Below the pieces are notes generated by a model. That model was given only the letters and a program-made list of their open reading frames with translations. It had not been told where the DNA came from and did no database searches. A DNA stretch of 64,000 nt from Variovorax sp. IB41 (GTDB lineage: Bacteria; Pseudomonadota; Gammaproteobacteria; Burkholderiales; Burkholderiaceae_C): NCBI RefSeq assembly GCF_016405905.1, contig NZ_JAEFCB010000021.1, positions 41,094-105,093 on the forward strand, written 5' to 3'. The position numbers and the translations under genes are program-made. Below, in pieces: positions 42,851 through 50,650 of the stretch (position 1 is the first letter of the stretch; each line of letters opens with the position of its first letter).

Positions 42851-43279
42851 ATGGATGAACTGACCGAAGCCCGTCGTGCAGCGCTGCGCCGCTTCATCGA
42901 CGGCGAAGGCGGCTACAGCAAGGTCGCGGCCAAATACGGTCTCACGCCATCCCACATGAGCTACCTCTCCCAATTGATCGCCAAGGGCTCCCGCGCCCCG
43001 CTGGGCGAGCGCAGCGCCCGCAACTGGCAGGAGCGCCTGAAGATCGAGGGCGACCCGATCCTGCACCCGTCGCTGGACCCGCAAGGCGGCGCCGCCGCGG
43101 TGTCGCTGCAGACCGTGATCGACCGGCTCGCGGAGTTCCTGCAGGCCGTGCCCACGGACCAGCGCGAAGTCATCGCCTCGGTCATAGGCGCGTTCGCGCG
43201 CAAGCCGCTGCCGGAATTGGGCACGGCGCTGGTCACGCTGCTGGACAGCGGGCCGGCCAATAGAAACTGGAATTCCTGA
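42851..43279 (+). CDS. Phage-repressor-like HTH protein
   Basis: 142 aa. The N-terminal part (about residues 5-65) resembles the XRE/CI-type domain of phage repressors: ARRAALRRFIDGEGGYSKVAAKYGLTPSHMSYLSQL (in segments) and then GERSARNWQERL, corresponding to the 'GERLAR-IE' end of these domains. The C-terminal half (TVIDRLAEFLQAVPTDQREVIASVIGAFARKP, in part) is a helical segment common in small phage regulators of Burkholderiales. No peptidase (LexA-type) domain, so no SOS autocleavage. Upstream sequence is distinctly AT-richer than its neighbours. Confidence 0.65.
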   Translation: MDELTEARRAALRRFIDGEGGYSKVAAKYGLTPSHMSYLSQLIAKGSRAPLGERSARNWQERLKIEGDPILHPSLDPQGGAAAVSLQTVIDRLAEFLQAVPTDQREVIASVIGAFARKPLPELGTALVTLLDSGPANRNWNS

Positions 43280-43316
43280 ATTTCCCTGTTCGCGATTCCC
43301 GATTTTCCAGATTCCC
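43270..43316 (+). promoter_or_regulatory. Cluster of GAATTCC/GATTCCC-like motifs before the response regulator
   Basis: Five related short motifs follow one another: GAATTCC (43270), GAATTTCCC (43278), GATTCCC (43294), GATTTTCC (43301) and GATTCCC (43310). The two identical GATTCCC copies are 16 bases apart. The cluster spans the end of the HTH gene and the start of the two-component operon, so it could be a set of regulator binding sites. Confidence 0.4.
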
Positions 43317-43346
43317 AATTCAAAAAATAAGAAATACCTGTCGGAA

Positions 43347-43997
43347 ATGTCAATGATCAACGTGTTGTTTGTAGAAGACCAGCCTCTGGTGTCGGAGGCG
43401 ACCGCCGAAAAGATTGCGCGAAGTTCTCGCGTCGCCAATATCGACATCTGCAACAGCGCCGAAAAGGCGCTGCTCGCATTGAAGGCGACACCCGACCGCT
43501 GGGGCCTCATTCTTCTGGACCTGGACGTGCCTGGCGCCGTCGGCCTTTCGCTGGCCATGGAAATCAAGAAAATGGGCAAGGAGGCATTGACCTGCATCCT
43601 GACCGGAACGTACCGGGCCGATTACATCGCACAAGCCAAGGCCAGCGGATTCCAGGGCTATATCCTGAAAGCCATTGAAATCAAGGAACTCGAGGCCAGC
43701 CTGGAAAAGGCCATTGCCGGTGAAAAAGTATTCCCCGACATTCCCGACCTGAGCGCAGATTCGGGTGCGGTGCGTTTGACCAACCGCCAATGCCAATGCC
43801 TGGAATTCGTCGGCGCCGGACATTCCACGAAAGAAATCGCGCGATTGCTGTCATTGCATCCCGGAACGGTCAATTACCACATCGACTCCGCCATGGAGGC
43901 ATTGGGCGTCAAATCGCGCGCGCATGCCGTTCAGAAGGCATTGCAATTGGGGCTCCTCGCCGGATTTGCGGCAAGGAGCAGCGATGGAAATGCTTGA
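43347..43997 (+). CDS. NarL/LuxR-family response regulator
   Basis: 216 aa. Intact receiver: acidic residues in LFVEDQPL, phosphoacceptor Asp58 in LILLDLDVPG, switch Thr in CILTGT, Lys in GYILKAIE. C-terminal LuxR HTH (LTNRQCQCLEFVGAGHSTKEIARLLSLHPGTVNYHIDSAM, in parts). Either ATG 43347 or ATG 43353 could start it. Overlaps the kinase gene by 14 bases, so it is the cognate partner. More ATT/AAT/AAA codons than the surrounding genes. Confidence 0.88.
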   Translation: MSMINVLFVEDQPLVSEATAEKIARSSRVANIDICNSAEKALLALKATPDRWGLILLDLDVPGAVGLSLAMEIKKMGKEALTCILTGTYRADYIAQAKASGFQGYILKAIEIKELEASLEKAIAGEKVFPDIPDLSADSGAVRLTNRQCQCLEFVGAGHSTKEIARLLSLHPGTVNYHIDSAMEALGVKSRAHAVQKALQLGLLAGFAARSSDGNA

Positions 43998-45429
43998 GAA
44001 TTTCCGCCGCAATATCGCAAAAAACGCCGGAGCGATCGATGAATCGCTCATGGAAAATCAGGGAAAAGTCTCGCGCTCCCTGATCAATGTGACGCTGGCG
44101 CACCGGCATCTGGCGCAGCGGCAATTCGTCGTCCAGCAGATCGCGTATTGGATCACCGTGCTCGGCTTACTGGTGGCCGAGGCGAGCGCGCCTGTTCTTA
44201 ACTCGACCTCCATGTGGATATGGCTCGGGGTGTCGGTCGGAACGTGGATTGTCCGGGTCAGCCTTTTCTGGCCATTGACGCAATTGCCGCCGGCCGTGGT
44301 CAAGAAATCGCTCTGGCTGAAATTGATTCCGCTCACCATCAGCGTCATTGCGTGCCTGTATTGGATATGGACCATCAAATTGTTCGCGGGCCCGGTGCTC
44401 ACGGTGCGCGAATTGATCATGTGCATCGGCCTGCTCAGCATCAGCGTGTCGATGACCGGCATGTGGCCGGTCACGCCGCTGGCCGTGGTCATCTACAACA
44501 GCGTGCTGTGGGGCGCTTTTTCGATCAGCCTGTACGCGAACGGGGTGGCGAGCTTTCCGGTCATCGTGGCGCTCGACGTGGGGGTGCTGGCCGTGCTGTG
44601 GCTCAATATTTTCATTGCCATCCGCCAGCTCAACGACCAGCTCGAGCGCACCCGTGAAACCAGCCAATTGGTGGTCGCGCTCGAAACCGCCAACAGCAAA
44701 CTGGAACGCCTGAAGGACACGGCCTACAAGACGCTGGACACCCGCTCCGAATTCTTTGCCGGCGCGAGCCACGATTTCCAGCAGCGGCTGCATGCCGCCA
44801 AATTGTGGGTGCTGTCCGCCATGGCGGCCACCAAGGCGAATCAATCCGCGGAATCGACGCTCGACCGGCTGGGCCAGGAAGTCGATGCGCTGCAGGTCTA
44901 TATCAACAATATCCTGGAATTCGCGCGGATCGAATCGCTCGATGCGGGCGTGAAAATCCGGGCGACGGAGATTCAATCACTGTTTCAGAAGCTGGATCTT
45001 CATTTCGAGAAGATCGCGGAGCAGAACGGCGTGCAACTGCGTTTTCGCATAGCCCGCATCACCATCGGCACCGACGCTTCCATGCTTTTGCGGATGCTCG
45101 AAAACCTGGTTTCCAATGCGCTCAAATACACCAAGGGCGGTGTATTGGTGTGCGCCCGCAAGACTTCACGCGGCGTGTCCATAGAAGTCTGGGACCAGGG
45201 CAATGGCATCAAGCCCGAAGCGCAGCAGCGGATATTCGATGCGTTCCACCAGGAGGATTCAGGCGATCAGGGCCGCGCCAAAGGCGTCGGGTTGGGACTG
45301 GCCATCGTCAAGCGCTTTGCGGCGCGCCTGAGTTACCGCATCGAAGTCAAATCGGTCATGGGCCGGGGCACGCTGTTCAGGATTCTCATTCCCCGGGAAT
45401 TCGTGATCGGCACGGTTTCCAGCGATTAA
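43984..45429 (+). CDS. Membrane-bound sensor histidine kinase
   Basis: 481 aa. About six transmembrane helices (roughly residues 52-225) with almost no extracytoplasmic domain, then a coiled coil (QLNDQLERTRETSQLVVALETANSKLERL, in part). The HisKA-type box has His263 in GASHDFQQRLHAAKL, the SHD(L/F)(R/Q)Q variant, not the common SHELRTPL. HATPase N box LENLVSNALKY, G1 DQGNGIKPE, G2 KGVGLGLAIVKRF. The sensed signal is probably in the membrane. ATG 43984 has AAGGAG seven bases upstream and overlaps the regulator gene. Confidence 0.9.
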   Translation: MEMLENFRRNIAKNAGAIDESLMENQGKVSRSLINVTLAHRHLAQRQFVVQQIAYWITVLGLLVAEASAPVLNSTSMWIWLGVSVGTWIVRVSLFWPLTQLPPAVVKKSLWLKLIPLTISVIACLYWIWTIKLFAGPVLTVRELIMCIGLLSISVSMTGMWPVTPLAVVIYNSVLWGAFSISLYANGVASFPVIVALDVGVLAVLWLNIFIAIRQLNDQLERTRETSQLVVALETANSKLERLKDTAYKTLDTRSEFFAGASHDFQQRLHAAKLWVLSAMAATKANQSAESTLDRLGQEVDALQVYINNILEFARIESLDAGVKIRATEIQSLFQKLDLHFEKIAEQNGVQLRFRIARITIGTDASMLLRMLENLVSNALKYTKGGVLVCARKTSRGVSIEVWDQGNGIKPEAQQRIFDAFHQEDSGDQGRAKGVGLGLAIVKRFAARLSYRIEVKSVMGRGTLFRILIPREFVIGTVSSD

Positions 45430-45818
45430 CTGGTCAGGTCGAAAAACGTCACGCGCCAGCGACGGTTTTCGGCGCGCGGCAATTCGATGGCCAATTTGTC
45501 GACGCGGTGGCGCGCCTCGGTAATCTGCTGGCCGATCACGGCCACGGCTTCCTGGAATTGGCTTTCGGCTATTTCCCGGTAATCGCAGCCGAAATGCGAT
45601 TTCAGCCTTGCCGTGCAATTGAGATGAAAACCCCGGTGCAGCGCCTTCGGCAGATCCTGCGCGGCCTGCTCCAGTGCAATGCGCAATGCATCGAGCCTGG
45701 CAGCCGACAAAGGTCCGCCTTCGCCCTTGATGTGCCGCAGCGCGCCGAACTCGGCTTCGATGTCAGCGGCCAGCGGCGACAGATAAAGGGCTTTCGATTG
45801 TTGCGGGCTCTTTGCCAT
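45426..45818 (-). CDS. Small protein resembling phage antirepressor C-terminal (ORF6C-like) domains
   Basis: 130 aa, convergent with the kinase (four-base overlap of stops). The C-terminal part, CTARLKSHFGCDYREIAESQFQEAVAVIGQ (shown in segments ARLKSHFGCDYREI and SQFQEAVAVI), looks like the 'L-rFgv-sY-eIp--qf--A---i' block of phage antirepressor/ORF6C domains. No BRO-N or KilA-N domain precedes it. The start is taken at MAKSPQQS; the frame is open further upstream. The family call is tentative; otherwise a hypothetical protein. Confidence 0.45.
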   Translation of the reverse strand: MAKSPQQSKALYLSPLAADIEAEFGALRHIKGEGGPLSAARLDALRIALEQAAQDLPKALHRGFHLNCTARLKSHFGCDYREIAESQFQEAVAVIGQQITEARHRVDKLAIELPRAENRRWRVTFFDLTS

Positions 45819-46241
45819 GCATCCCTGGGAACCGCGCCATCGTGAAAACGAAAAAGCGGGCGCGTGCAGCGCTTCAACGTGTGTCCATTGCAGCACCGCG
45901 GCCCGCCGGAGGGAATACGCAGAATTCACTGGTGTTGCGGGAAGTCGCGTAGCCGGAAGTTTTATCGGCCGGCCAAACGTCGAACTTTCAGCCTCCGGCA
46001 ATTGCGTCATTGGCGGGTGCGACTGGTATTAGTCATTAGTTGTTTCAAATTTAGTTTTCACTAAAGTCGCTGCATGCGCCTCATCGGACGGCGCGGGAGT
46101 GAAAGCAATGCAGGCCGCATCGAGGGCAATGATCCTGGGAGGGAGCGTGACGACCGTTTCCGTCCACGGGCGGGAGAGCGATCGCCTCGGCGCGGCTGGC
46201 TTGCGGGACAGGGAGGTGCTGTGAGGAGGGGGGTGGACGTG
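45819..46241. other. AT-richer intergenic region
   Basis: 423 bp between the antirepressor-like gene (minus) and a small membrane protein (plus). It contains a palindrome at 46050-46065 (separate entry) and repeated ATTAGT/TTTAGT words at 46027-46055. I see no further gene. The local composition is lower in GC than in the flanking genes, as also seen at 43280-44000. Confidence 0.5.
46050..46065. promoter_or_regulatory. Palindrome TTTAGT-TTTC-ACTAAA, candidate operator
   Basis: Perfect 6-bp inverted repeat with a 4-base spacer, followed by GTC. The TAAAGTC word here (46062-46068) recurs in the inverted repeat before the phage-repressor-like gene (42839-42845), which suggests that the same regulator binds both. 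Confidence 0.45.
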
Positions 46242-46493
46242 ATGGACATCGACCGGTTGCTGGTTCGCAATTCCGAGGCCCGGCAGGCGCATTGGCGTGC
46301 GACGGAAGACAGCCGCAGGGCGGCGGGCTTTCTCGTGGGCATGTGCGTGGTCGCCGTCTACAGCTGTGCGTTCGTGGTGTCGATGATCTGCCTGTGCGAC
46401 GACCCGGCCGAGTGCGGATGCAGCCGCTCGGCCGTGGCGCTGATCGAACAGGCGGTCGGCTTGCGTCCGCCGGTCTGCGCGTGCCTGAAATGA
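46242..46493 (+). CDS. Small Cys-rich membrane protein
   Basis: 83 aa. An N-terminal charged segment (MDIDRLLVRNSEARQAHWRATEDSRR) leads to one transmembrane helix (AAGFLVGMCVVAVYSCAFVVSMI). The tail after it holds six cysteines (CLCDDPAECGCS and VCACLK). No homologue known to me. AGGAGG at 46224-46229, or GGGAGG at 46211-46216 if GTG 46221 is the start. The coding call rests on the coherent helix plus tail and the good binding site. Confidence 0.5.
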   Translation: MDIDRLLVRNSEARQAHWRATEDSRRAAGFLVGMCVVAVYSCAFVVSMICLCDDPAECGCSRSAVALIEQAVGLRPPVCACLK

Positions 46494-46567
46494 GACCGCC
46501 GACGCGGCGAAACGCAGTCTCCCCCCTCTGATCAGGTTCTCCGGGCAGGTTCCCCGGGTCTTTTCCT

Positions 46568-48289
46568 CTAGAACTCCGCCCCTTCGACCAGGAAGCGCAG
46601 GCGCCGCACGCCCTGCCACTCGTCCGCGTCGAGGCGGAACGCGAGCTTCACCTTCGGCGGCAGCGGCTCGGTGTGGCTGAACCAGATCGCATCGATGGGC
46701 TGGCCCTGGTGGCGCAGCTTGAGCGCCAGGTGCTTCTCGCCCACAAGGCGCTGCGACACCACTTCCACCTCTTCGCTGAAGGTCGGCGGCGCAAAGCCCT
46801 GGCCCCACACCTCGCGGTGCAGCGTGTCCACCAGGTCGATGCGCATGTACTCGCGCGCGATCGGCCCGTCGGTCTCGATCTGGCGCGTGAGCGCGGCCAC
46901 GGCGAGCCATTCGCCCGCCACCTGCGCGAGCGCCTGCTCGAAGGTCTTGAAGTGCTCGCGTGCCACGGTGCAGCCCGCGGCCATCGCATGCCCGCCGAAG
47001 CGCAGCAGCACGCCCGGATGGCGCTTGGCCACGAGGTCCAGCGCATCGCGCAGGTGAAAGCCCGGAATCGACCGGCCCGAGCCCTTGAGCTCCTGCTCTT
47101 TCCCCGGCGCGCCGCTCGCGGCGAACACGAAGGTCGGGCGATGGAAGCGGTCCTTGATGCGCGAGGCCACGATGCCGACCACGCCTTCGTGGAAGTTCGC
47201 ATCGAACACGCTGATGGCGGCCGGCGGCGCTTCGATGCCTTCACCGTCGGTGGCGAAGAGCGATTCGGCCAGCAGCAGCGCCTGGTCGCGCATGCCGCCC
47301 TCGATGTCGCGCCGCTCGCGGTTGATGCCGTCCAGCATGCGCGCGAGTTCGTCGGCGCGGCCGGCGTCGTCGGTCAGGAGGCATTCGATGCCGAGCGTCA
47401 TGTCCGCGAGCCGCCCCGCCGCATTGATGCGCGGGCCGAGCGCAAAGCCGAAGTCGAAGGTGGTGGCCACCGACGCCGTGCGGCCCGCGGCCTTGAAGAG
47501 CGCGGCCACGCCCGCGGGCATCGCGCCCGCGCGGATGCGGCGCAAGCCCTGCGCGACGAGGCGGCGGTTGTTGGCATCGAGCTTCACCACGTCGGCGACG
47601 GTGCCGAGAGCGACCAGCGGCAGGAGCGCATCGAGCTTGGGCTGCGTCGCCACGTCGAACACGCCGCGCGCGCGCAGCTCGGAGCGCAGTGCGAGCAGCA
47701 CGTAGAACATGACGCCCACGCCGGCGATGCTCTTGCTCTCGAATTCGCAGCCGGGCTGGTTCGGATTCACCAGCACGTCGGCGATCGGCAGTTCGGGGCC
47801 GGGCAGGTGGTGATCGGTCACCAGCACCTGCAGGCCGCGCGCCTTGGCCGCCGCCACGCCTTCGACGCTCGCGATGCCGTTGTCCACGGTGATCAGCATG
47901 TCGGCGCCGCTGTCGGCCACGCGCTCGGCGATCGGCGGCGTGAGGCCGTAGCCGTCGACCACGCGATCGGGCACGAGGTAGCTCACGTGCTTGGCGCCGA
48001 GCAAGCGCAGGCCCCGCACGCCGACCGCGCAGGCGGTGGCGCCGTCGCAGTCGTAGTCGGCGACGATGCACAGGCGCTTGTCCTGCGCCATCGCGTCGGC
48101 CAGCAGCACGGCGGCTTCGCGCGTGCCGCGCAGGGTGTCGGGGAGCAGCAGGCGGGCGAGCCCGTCGTCCAGCTCGTCCTTGGCCATGACGCCGCGCGCG
48201 GCGAAGAGGCGCGCGAGCAGCGGGTGCACGCCGGCCTGCTCCAGCGCCCAGACGGTGCGCGGGGGGATGTCGCGGGCGATGATCTTCAC
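46568..48289 (-). CDS. recJ: Single-stranded-DNA-specific exonuclease RecJ
   Basis: 5'-3' ssDNA exonuclease of RecF-pathway recombination and mismatch repair, 573 aa. DHH-family motifs in order: IVADYDCDGATA (motif I), ITVDNGIAS, VTDHHLPG (the DHH), ALGTVADVVKL, then the DHHA1 domain with LRFGGHAMAAGCTV, and an OB-type C-terminus. The start codon is GTG 48289, overlapping the rpfE-like stop (GTGA); upstream extension would run through that gene. Confidence 0.95.
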   Translation of the reverse strand: MKIIARDIPPRTVWALEQAGVHPLLARLFAARGVMAKDELDDGLARLLLPDTLRGTREAAVLLADAMAQDKRLCIVADYDCDGATACAVGVRGLRLLGAKHVSYLVPDRVVDGYGLTPPIAERVADSGADMLITVDNGIASVEGVAAAKARGLQVLVTDHHLPGPELPIADVLVNPNQPGCEFESKSIAGVGVMFYVLLALRSELRARGVFDVATQPKLDALLPLVALGTVADVVKLDANNRRLVAQGLRRIRAGAMPAGVAALFKAAGRTASVATTFDFGFALGPRINAAGRLADMTLGIECLLTDDAGRADELARMLDGINRERRDIEGGMRDQALLLAESLFATDGEGIEAPPAAISVFDANFHEGVVGIVASRIKDRFHRPTFVFAASGAPGKEQELKGSGRSIPGFHLRDALDLVAKRHPGVLLRFGGHAMAAGCTVAREHFKTFEQALAQVAGEWLAVAALTRQIETDGPIAREYMRIDLVDTLHREVWGQGFAPPTFSEEVEVVSQRLVGEKHLALKLRHQGQPIDAIWFSHTEPLPPKVKLAFRLDADEWQGVRRLRFLVEGAEF

Positions 48290-49248
48290 AGCGACTCCAG
48301 CACCGTGCCCGCGCGCGTTCGGTCGAACAGGCTCCTGGCCCAGCGCGCGAGGCCGCGCTGCTGCACGGTGTAGCGCTGCGCGGCGCGGTCGCCGCAGAGG
48401 GTGAGCGCGACGTCGGCGCCGCGCGTGTAGTCGGCCAGCAGCGAGGCGATCTCGCCCGCGTCCAGCGCCTGCCAGGCCTCGGCCCAGCCCGCGCCGTCGT
48501 CGCGCAGGGCGGATACGCGCAGGGCTTCGCTCACGGTTGGCGCAGGCGCTGTCGGCGTGGCGCCTTTCAACGCGCCGGTGCCGCTGAGCCAGAAGGAGTT
48601 GATCGGCGGCACGCCGCGCGCGGCGCGGTCGTCGTTCACGCGCTGCGTGTAGAGCAGCATCTGCATCTCGTTCTGCAGGCGGCGCAGCGGCCGCGCCGAA
48701 TCGCCCAGCGGCGACCACTGCGAGATCGGGTAGCCCACCGCGCGGTCGATGGAGGCCGTGGCCAGCCCATCGAAGATGCGTGCGCGCGCGAGCCAGCGGC
48801 CGGGCGTGGTAGAGGCGTGCAGCGCGATGCCGTCTTCCTCGAAGAACGGCTTGGCGACATCGAGCAGCGCGGTCGATTCGGCGGCGTCGATCTCGATGGC
48901 GGCAGGATCGCCCAGCGCCACGTCGTCGATGCCCACCTGCCAGTTGCACAGCGTGACGACGCCCCAGCCTTCGGCGTCGTCGGGGGTGGCGAGGCCGGCC
49001 TTTCGGGCTTCGAGCGCGGCCCAGGGGATGCAGCCGTCGGCGGCGGCAATGCCCAGCGCCTTGGCGAGCGCGCGTTCATGCGGAGGCGAGCGCGTGCTTT
49101 CGTCCTGCGTGTCGGTGTCCGCGAGGGTGAGCCGGGAGAGGAGGGATTCGAGATTCGGGAGCTTCAGCGCCGGCAATGCCGCGCGGCACGCCGGGGAACC
49201 GCGGCCGGCGAAAGGGATCAACAAGTGACGTGGGGGTTGTTCGGCCAT
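48286..49248 (-). CDS. RpfE-like phosphoglycerate-mutase-superfamily protein
   Basis: 320 aa. Begins HLLIPFAGRG and has a central GWGVVTLCNWQVGIDDV and PISQWSPLGDSARPLRRLQNEMQMLLY, then INSFWLSGTGAL. This is the 'regulatory protein RpfE' group, distant relatives of cofactor-independent phosphoglycerate mutase, found next to recJ in Xanthomonas and many betaproteobacteria. The molecular role is not established. Translationally coupled to recJ by a four-base overlap. Confidence 0.7.
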   Translation of the reverse strand: MAEQPPRHLLIPFAGRGSPACRAALPALKLPNLESLLSRLTLADTDTQDESTRSPPHERALAKALGIAAADGCIPWAALEARKAGLATPDDAEGWGVVTLCNWQVGIDDVALGDPAAIEIDAAESTALLDVAKPFFEEDGIALHASTTPGRWLARARIFDGLATASIDRAVGYPISQWSPLGDSARPLRRLQNEMQMLLYTQRVNDDRAARGVPPINSFWLSGTGALKGATPTAPAPTVSEALRVSALRDDGAGWAEAWQALDAGEIASLLADYTRGADVALTLCGDRAAQRYTVQQRGLARWARSLFDRTRAGTVLESL

Positions 49249-49315
49249 TCCCCTATTGTCCCGGAAGCCCCCGGGTTTTCCGTGATGCCACAATCCCGCC
49301 GTATATGACCCACCC

Positions 49316-49375
49316 CCTTGCTCCTCACTTCGTGTATTCGCTGCCCCCCAAGGGCGGGCAAATTTCCTTTGAGGC
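49316..49375 (+). repeat. Degenerate copy of intergenic repeat family A
   Basis: CACTTCGTGTATTCGCTGCC, CCCCCCAAGGGCGGG and GAGGCGGCTCGGC follow the same order as in the copies at 5454 and 17404, but the element is shorter. It lies in front of lolC and overlaps the hairpin at 49359-49393. Confidence 0.5.
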
Positions 49376-49393
49376 GGCTCGGCAGGAAATTTG
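49359..49393 (+). promoter_or_regulatory. Hairpin covering the lolC ribosome binding site
   Basis: CAAATTTCC (49359-49367) pairs perfectly over nine bases with GGAAATTTG (49385-49393), 17-base loop. The second arm contains the AGGAAA Shine-Dalgarno sequence and ends at the base before the lolC ATG (49394). If the RNA folds this way, ribosome access to lolC would be limited until the stem opens. Confidence 0.55.
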
Positions 49394-50650
49394 ATGCGAC
49401 TCCCTTATGAACTGCAGCTCGGCTGGCGCTACACGCGCGCAGGCCGGGCGACGCGGCGCAACGGCTTCATCTCCTTCATCTCCGGTGTCTCGATGCTTGG
49501 CATCGCCCTGGGCGTGGCGGCGCTGATCATTGTGCTCAGTGTGATGAACGGCTTCCAGAAAGAGGTGCGCGACCGCATGCTCGGCGTGGTGTCGCACATC
49601 GAGATCTTCTCGCGCGACGGCCAGGCGCTGCAGAGCCTGGATGAAATCATGGCCGCCGCGCGCAAGAACCCCGAGGTCATCGGCGCGGCCCCCTTCATCA
49701 ACACGCAGGCGCTGATCGCGCGCGGCGAGGACATGAAGGGCGCGATCGTCCGCGGCATCGACCCCAAGCTCGAACCCGAAGTGACCGACACCGGCGGCAT
49801 CGCGAGCAAGGGCACCTTCGACAAGCTGGTGCCGGGCGAATTCGGCATCGTGCTGGGCGTGGAACTCGCGCGCTCGATGTTCGTGCAGCCGGGCGACAAG
49901 GTCACGCTGGTGGCGCCGGGCGGCCAGGTCACGCCGGCCGGCGTGGTGCCGCGCCTGAAGCAGTTCACCGTGGTGGGCACCTTCGATTCGGGCCACTACG
50001 AGTACGACTCGGCCCTCGCGATGGTGCACGAGCAGGACGCGGCCAAGGTGTTCCGCCTCGAAGGCCCGACCGGCATTCGCCTGAAGCTCAAGGACCTGAA
50101 CGAAGCCCGCGACATCGCCGACCAGCTGGCCGTGAGCCTGCCGGGCGAATTCCTGATCCGCGACTGGACGCGCCAGAACAAGACCTGGTTCGCGGCCGTG
50201 CAGGTGGAGAAACGCATGATGTTCATCATCCTCACGCTGATCGTGGCGGTGGCGGCGTTCAACCTGGTTTCCACGCTCGTCATGACGGTGACCGACAAGC
50301 GCGCCGACATCGCCATCCTGCGCACGCTCGGCAGCTCGCCGCGCAGCATCATGGGCATCTTCGTGGTGCAGGGCGCGATGGTGGGCGTGATCGGCACGGT
50401 GGCGGGCCTGCTGCTGGGCCTGGGCATCGCCTACAACATCGACGTGATCGTGCCCTTTCTGGAGCAGCTCTTTCACGCGAGCTTCCTGCCCAAGGACATC
50501 TACCTGATCAGCAAGATGCCGAGCGACCCGCAGCAGAGCGACATCATGCCCATCGCGATCATCTCCCTCGTCCTGGCTTTTCTTGCAACGCTGTACCCGA
50601 GCTGGCGCGCCAGTCGCGTCAACCCCGCGGAGGCGCTGCGCTATGAGTGA
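49394..50650 (+). CDS. lolC: Lipoprotein-releasing ABC transporter permease LolC/E
   Basis: Inner-membrane permease that extracts outer-membrane lipoproteins and passes them to LolA, 418 aa. One N-terminal helix (MLGIALGVAALIIVLSVMNGF), a large periplasmic domain (about residues 45-270) and three C-terminal helices of the FtsX domain (IILTLIVAVAAFNLVSTLVM, GIFVVQGAMVGVIGTVAGLLLGL in part, and the last before the DIMPIAI segment). One permease gene only, so the LolCE subunit may be a homodimer (LolF type). Overlaps lolD by eight bases. Confidence 0.93.
   Translation: MRLPYELQLGWRYTRAGRATRRNGFISFISGVSMLGIALGVAALIIVLSVMNGFQKEVRDRMLGVVSHIEIFSRDGQALQSLDEIMAAARKNPEVIGAAPFINTQALIARGEDMKGAIVRGIDPKLEPEVTDTGGIASKGTFDKLVPGEFGIVLGVELARSMFVQPGDKVTLVAPGGQVTPAGVVPRLKQFTVVGTFDSGHYEYDSALAMVHEQDAAKVFRLEGPTGIRLKLKDLNEARDIADQLAVSLPGEFLIRDWTRQNKTWFAAVQVEKRMMFIILTLIVAVAAFNLVSTLVMTVTDKRADIAILRTLGSSPRSIMGIFVVQGAMVGVIGTVAGLLLGLGIAYNIDVIVPFLEQLFHASFLPKDIYLISKMPSDPQQSDIMPIAIISLVLAFLATLYPSWRASRVNPAEALRYE

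Noticed and set aside
42851..46065. An intact prophage
   Set aside because: Only two small regulator-like genes are phage-like. There is no integrase, structural or lysis gene and no att-type direct repeat that I can see.
46541..46570. A terminator between the Cys-rich gene and recJ
   Set aside because: CCGGG/CCCGG with a C/T-rich tail is too weak to call.
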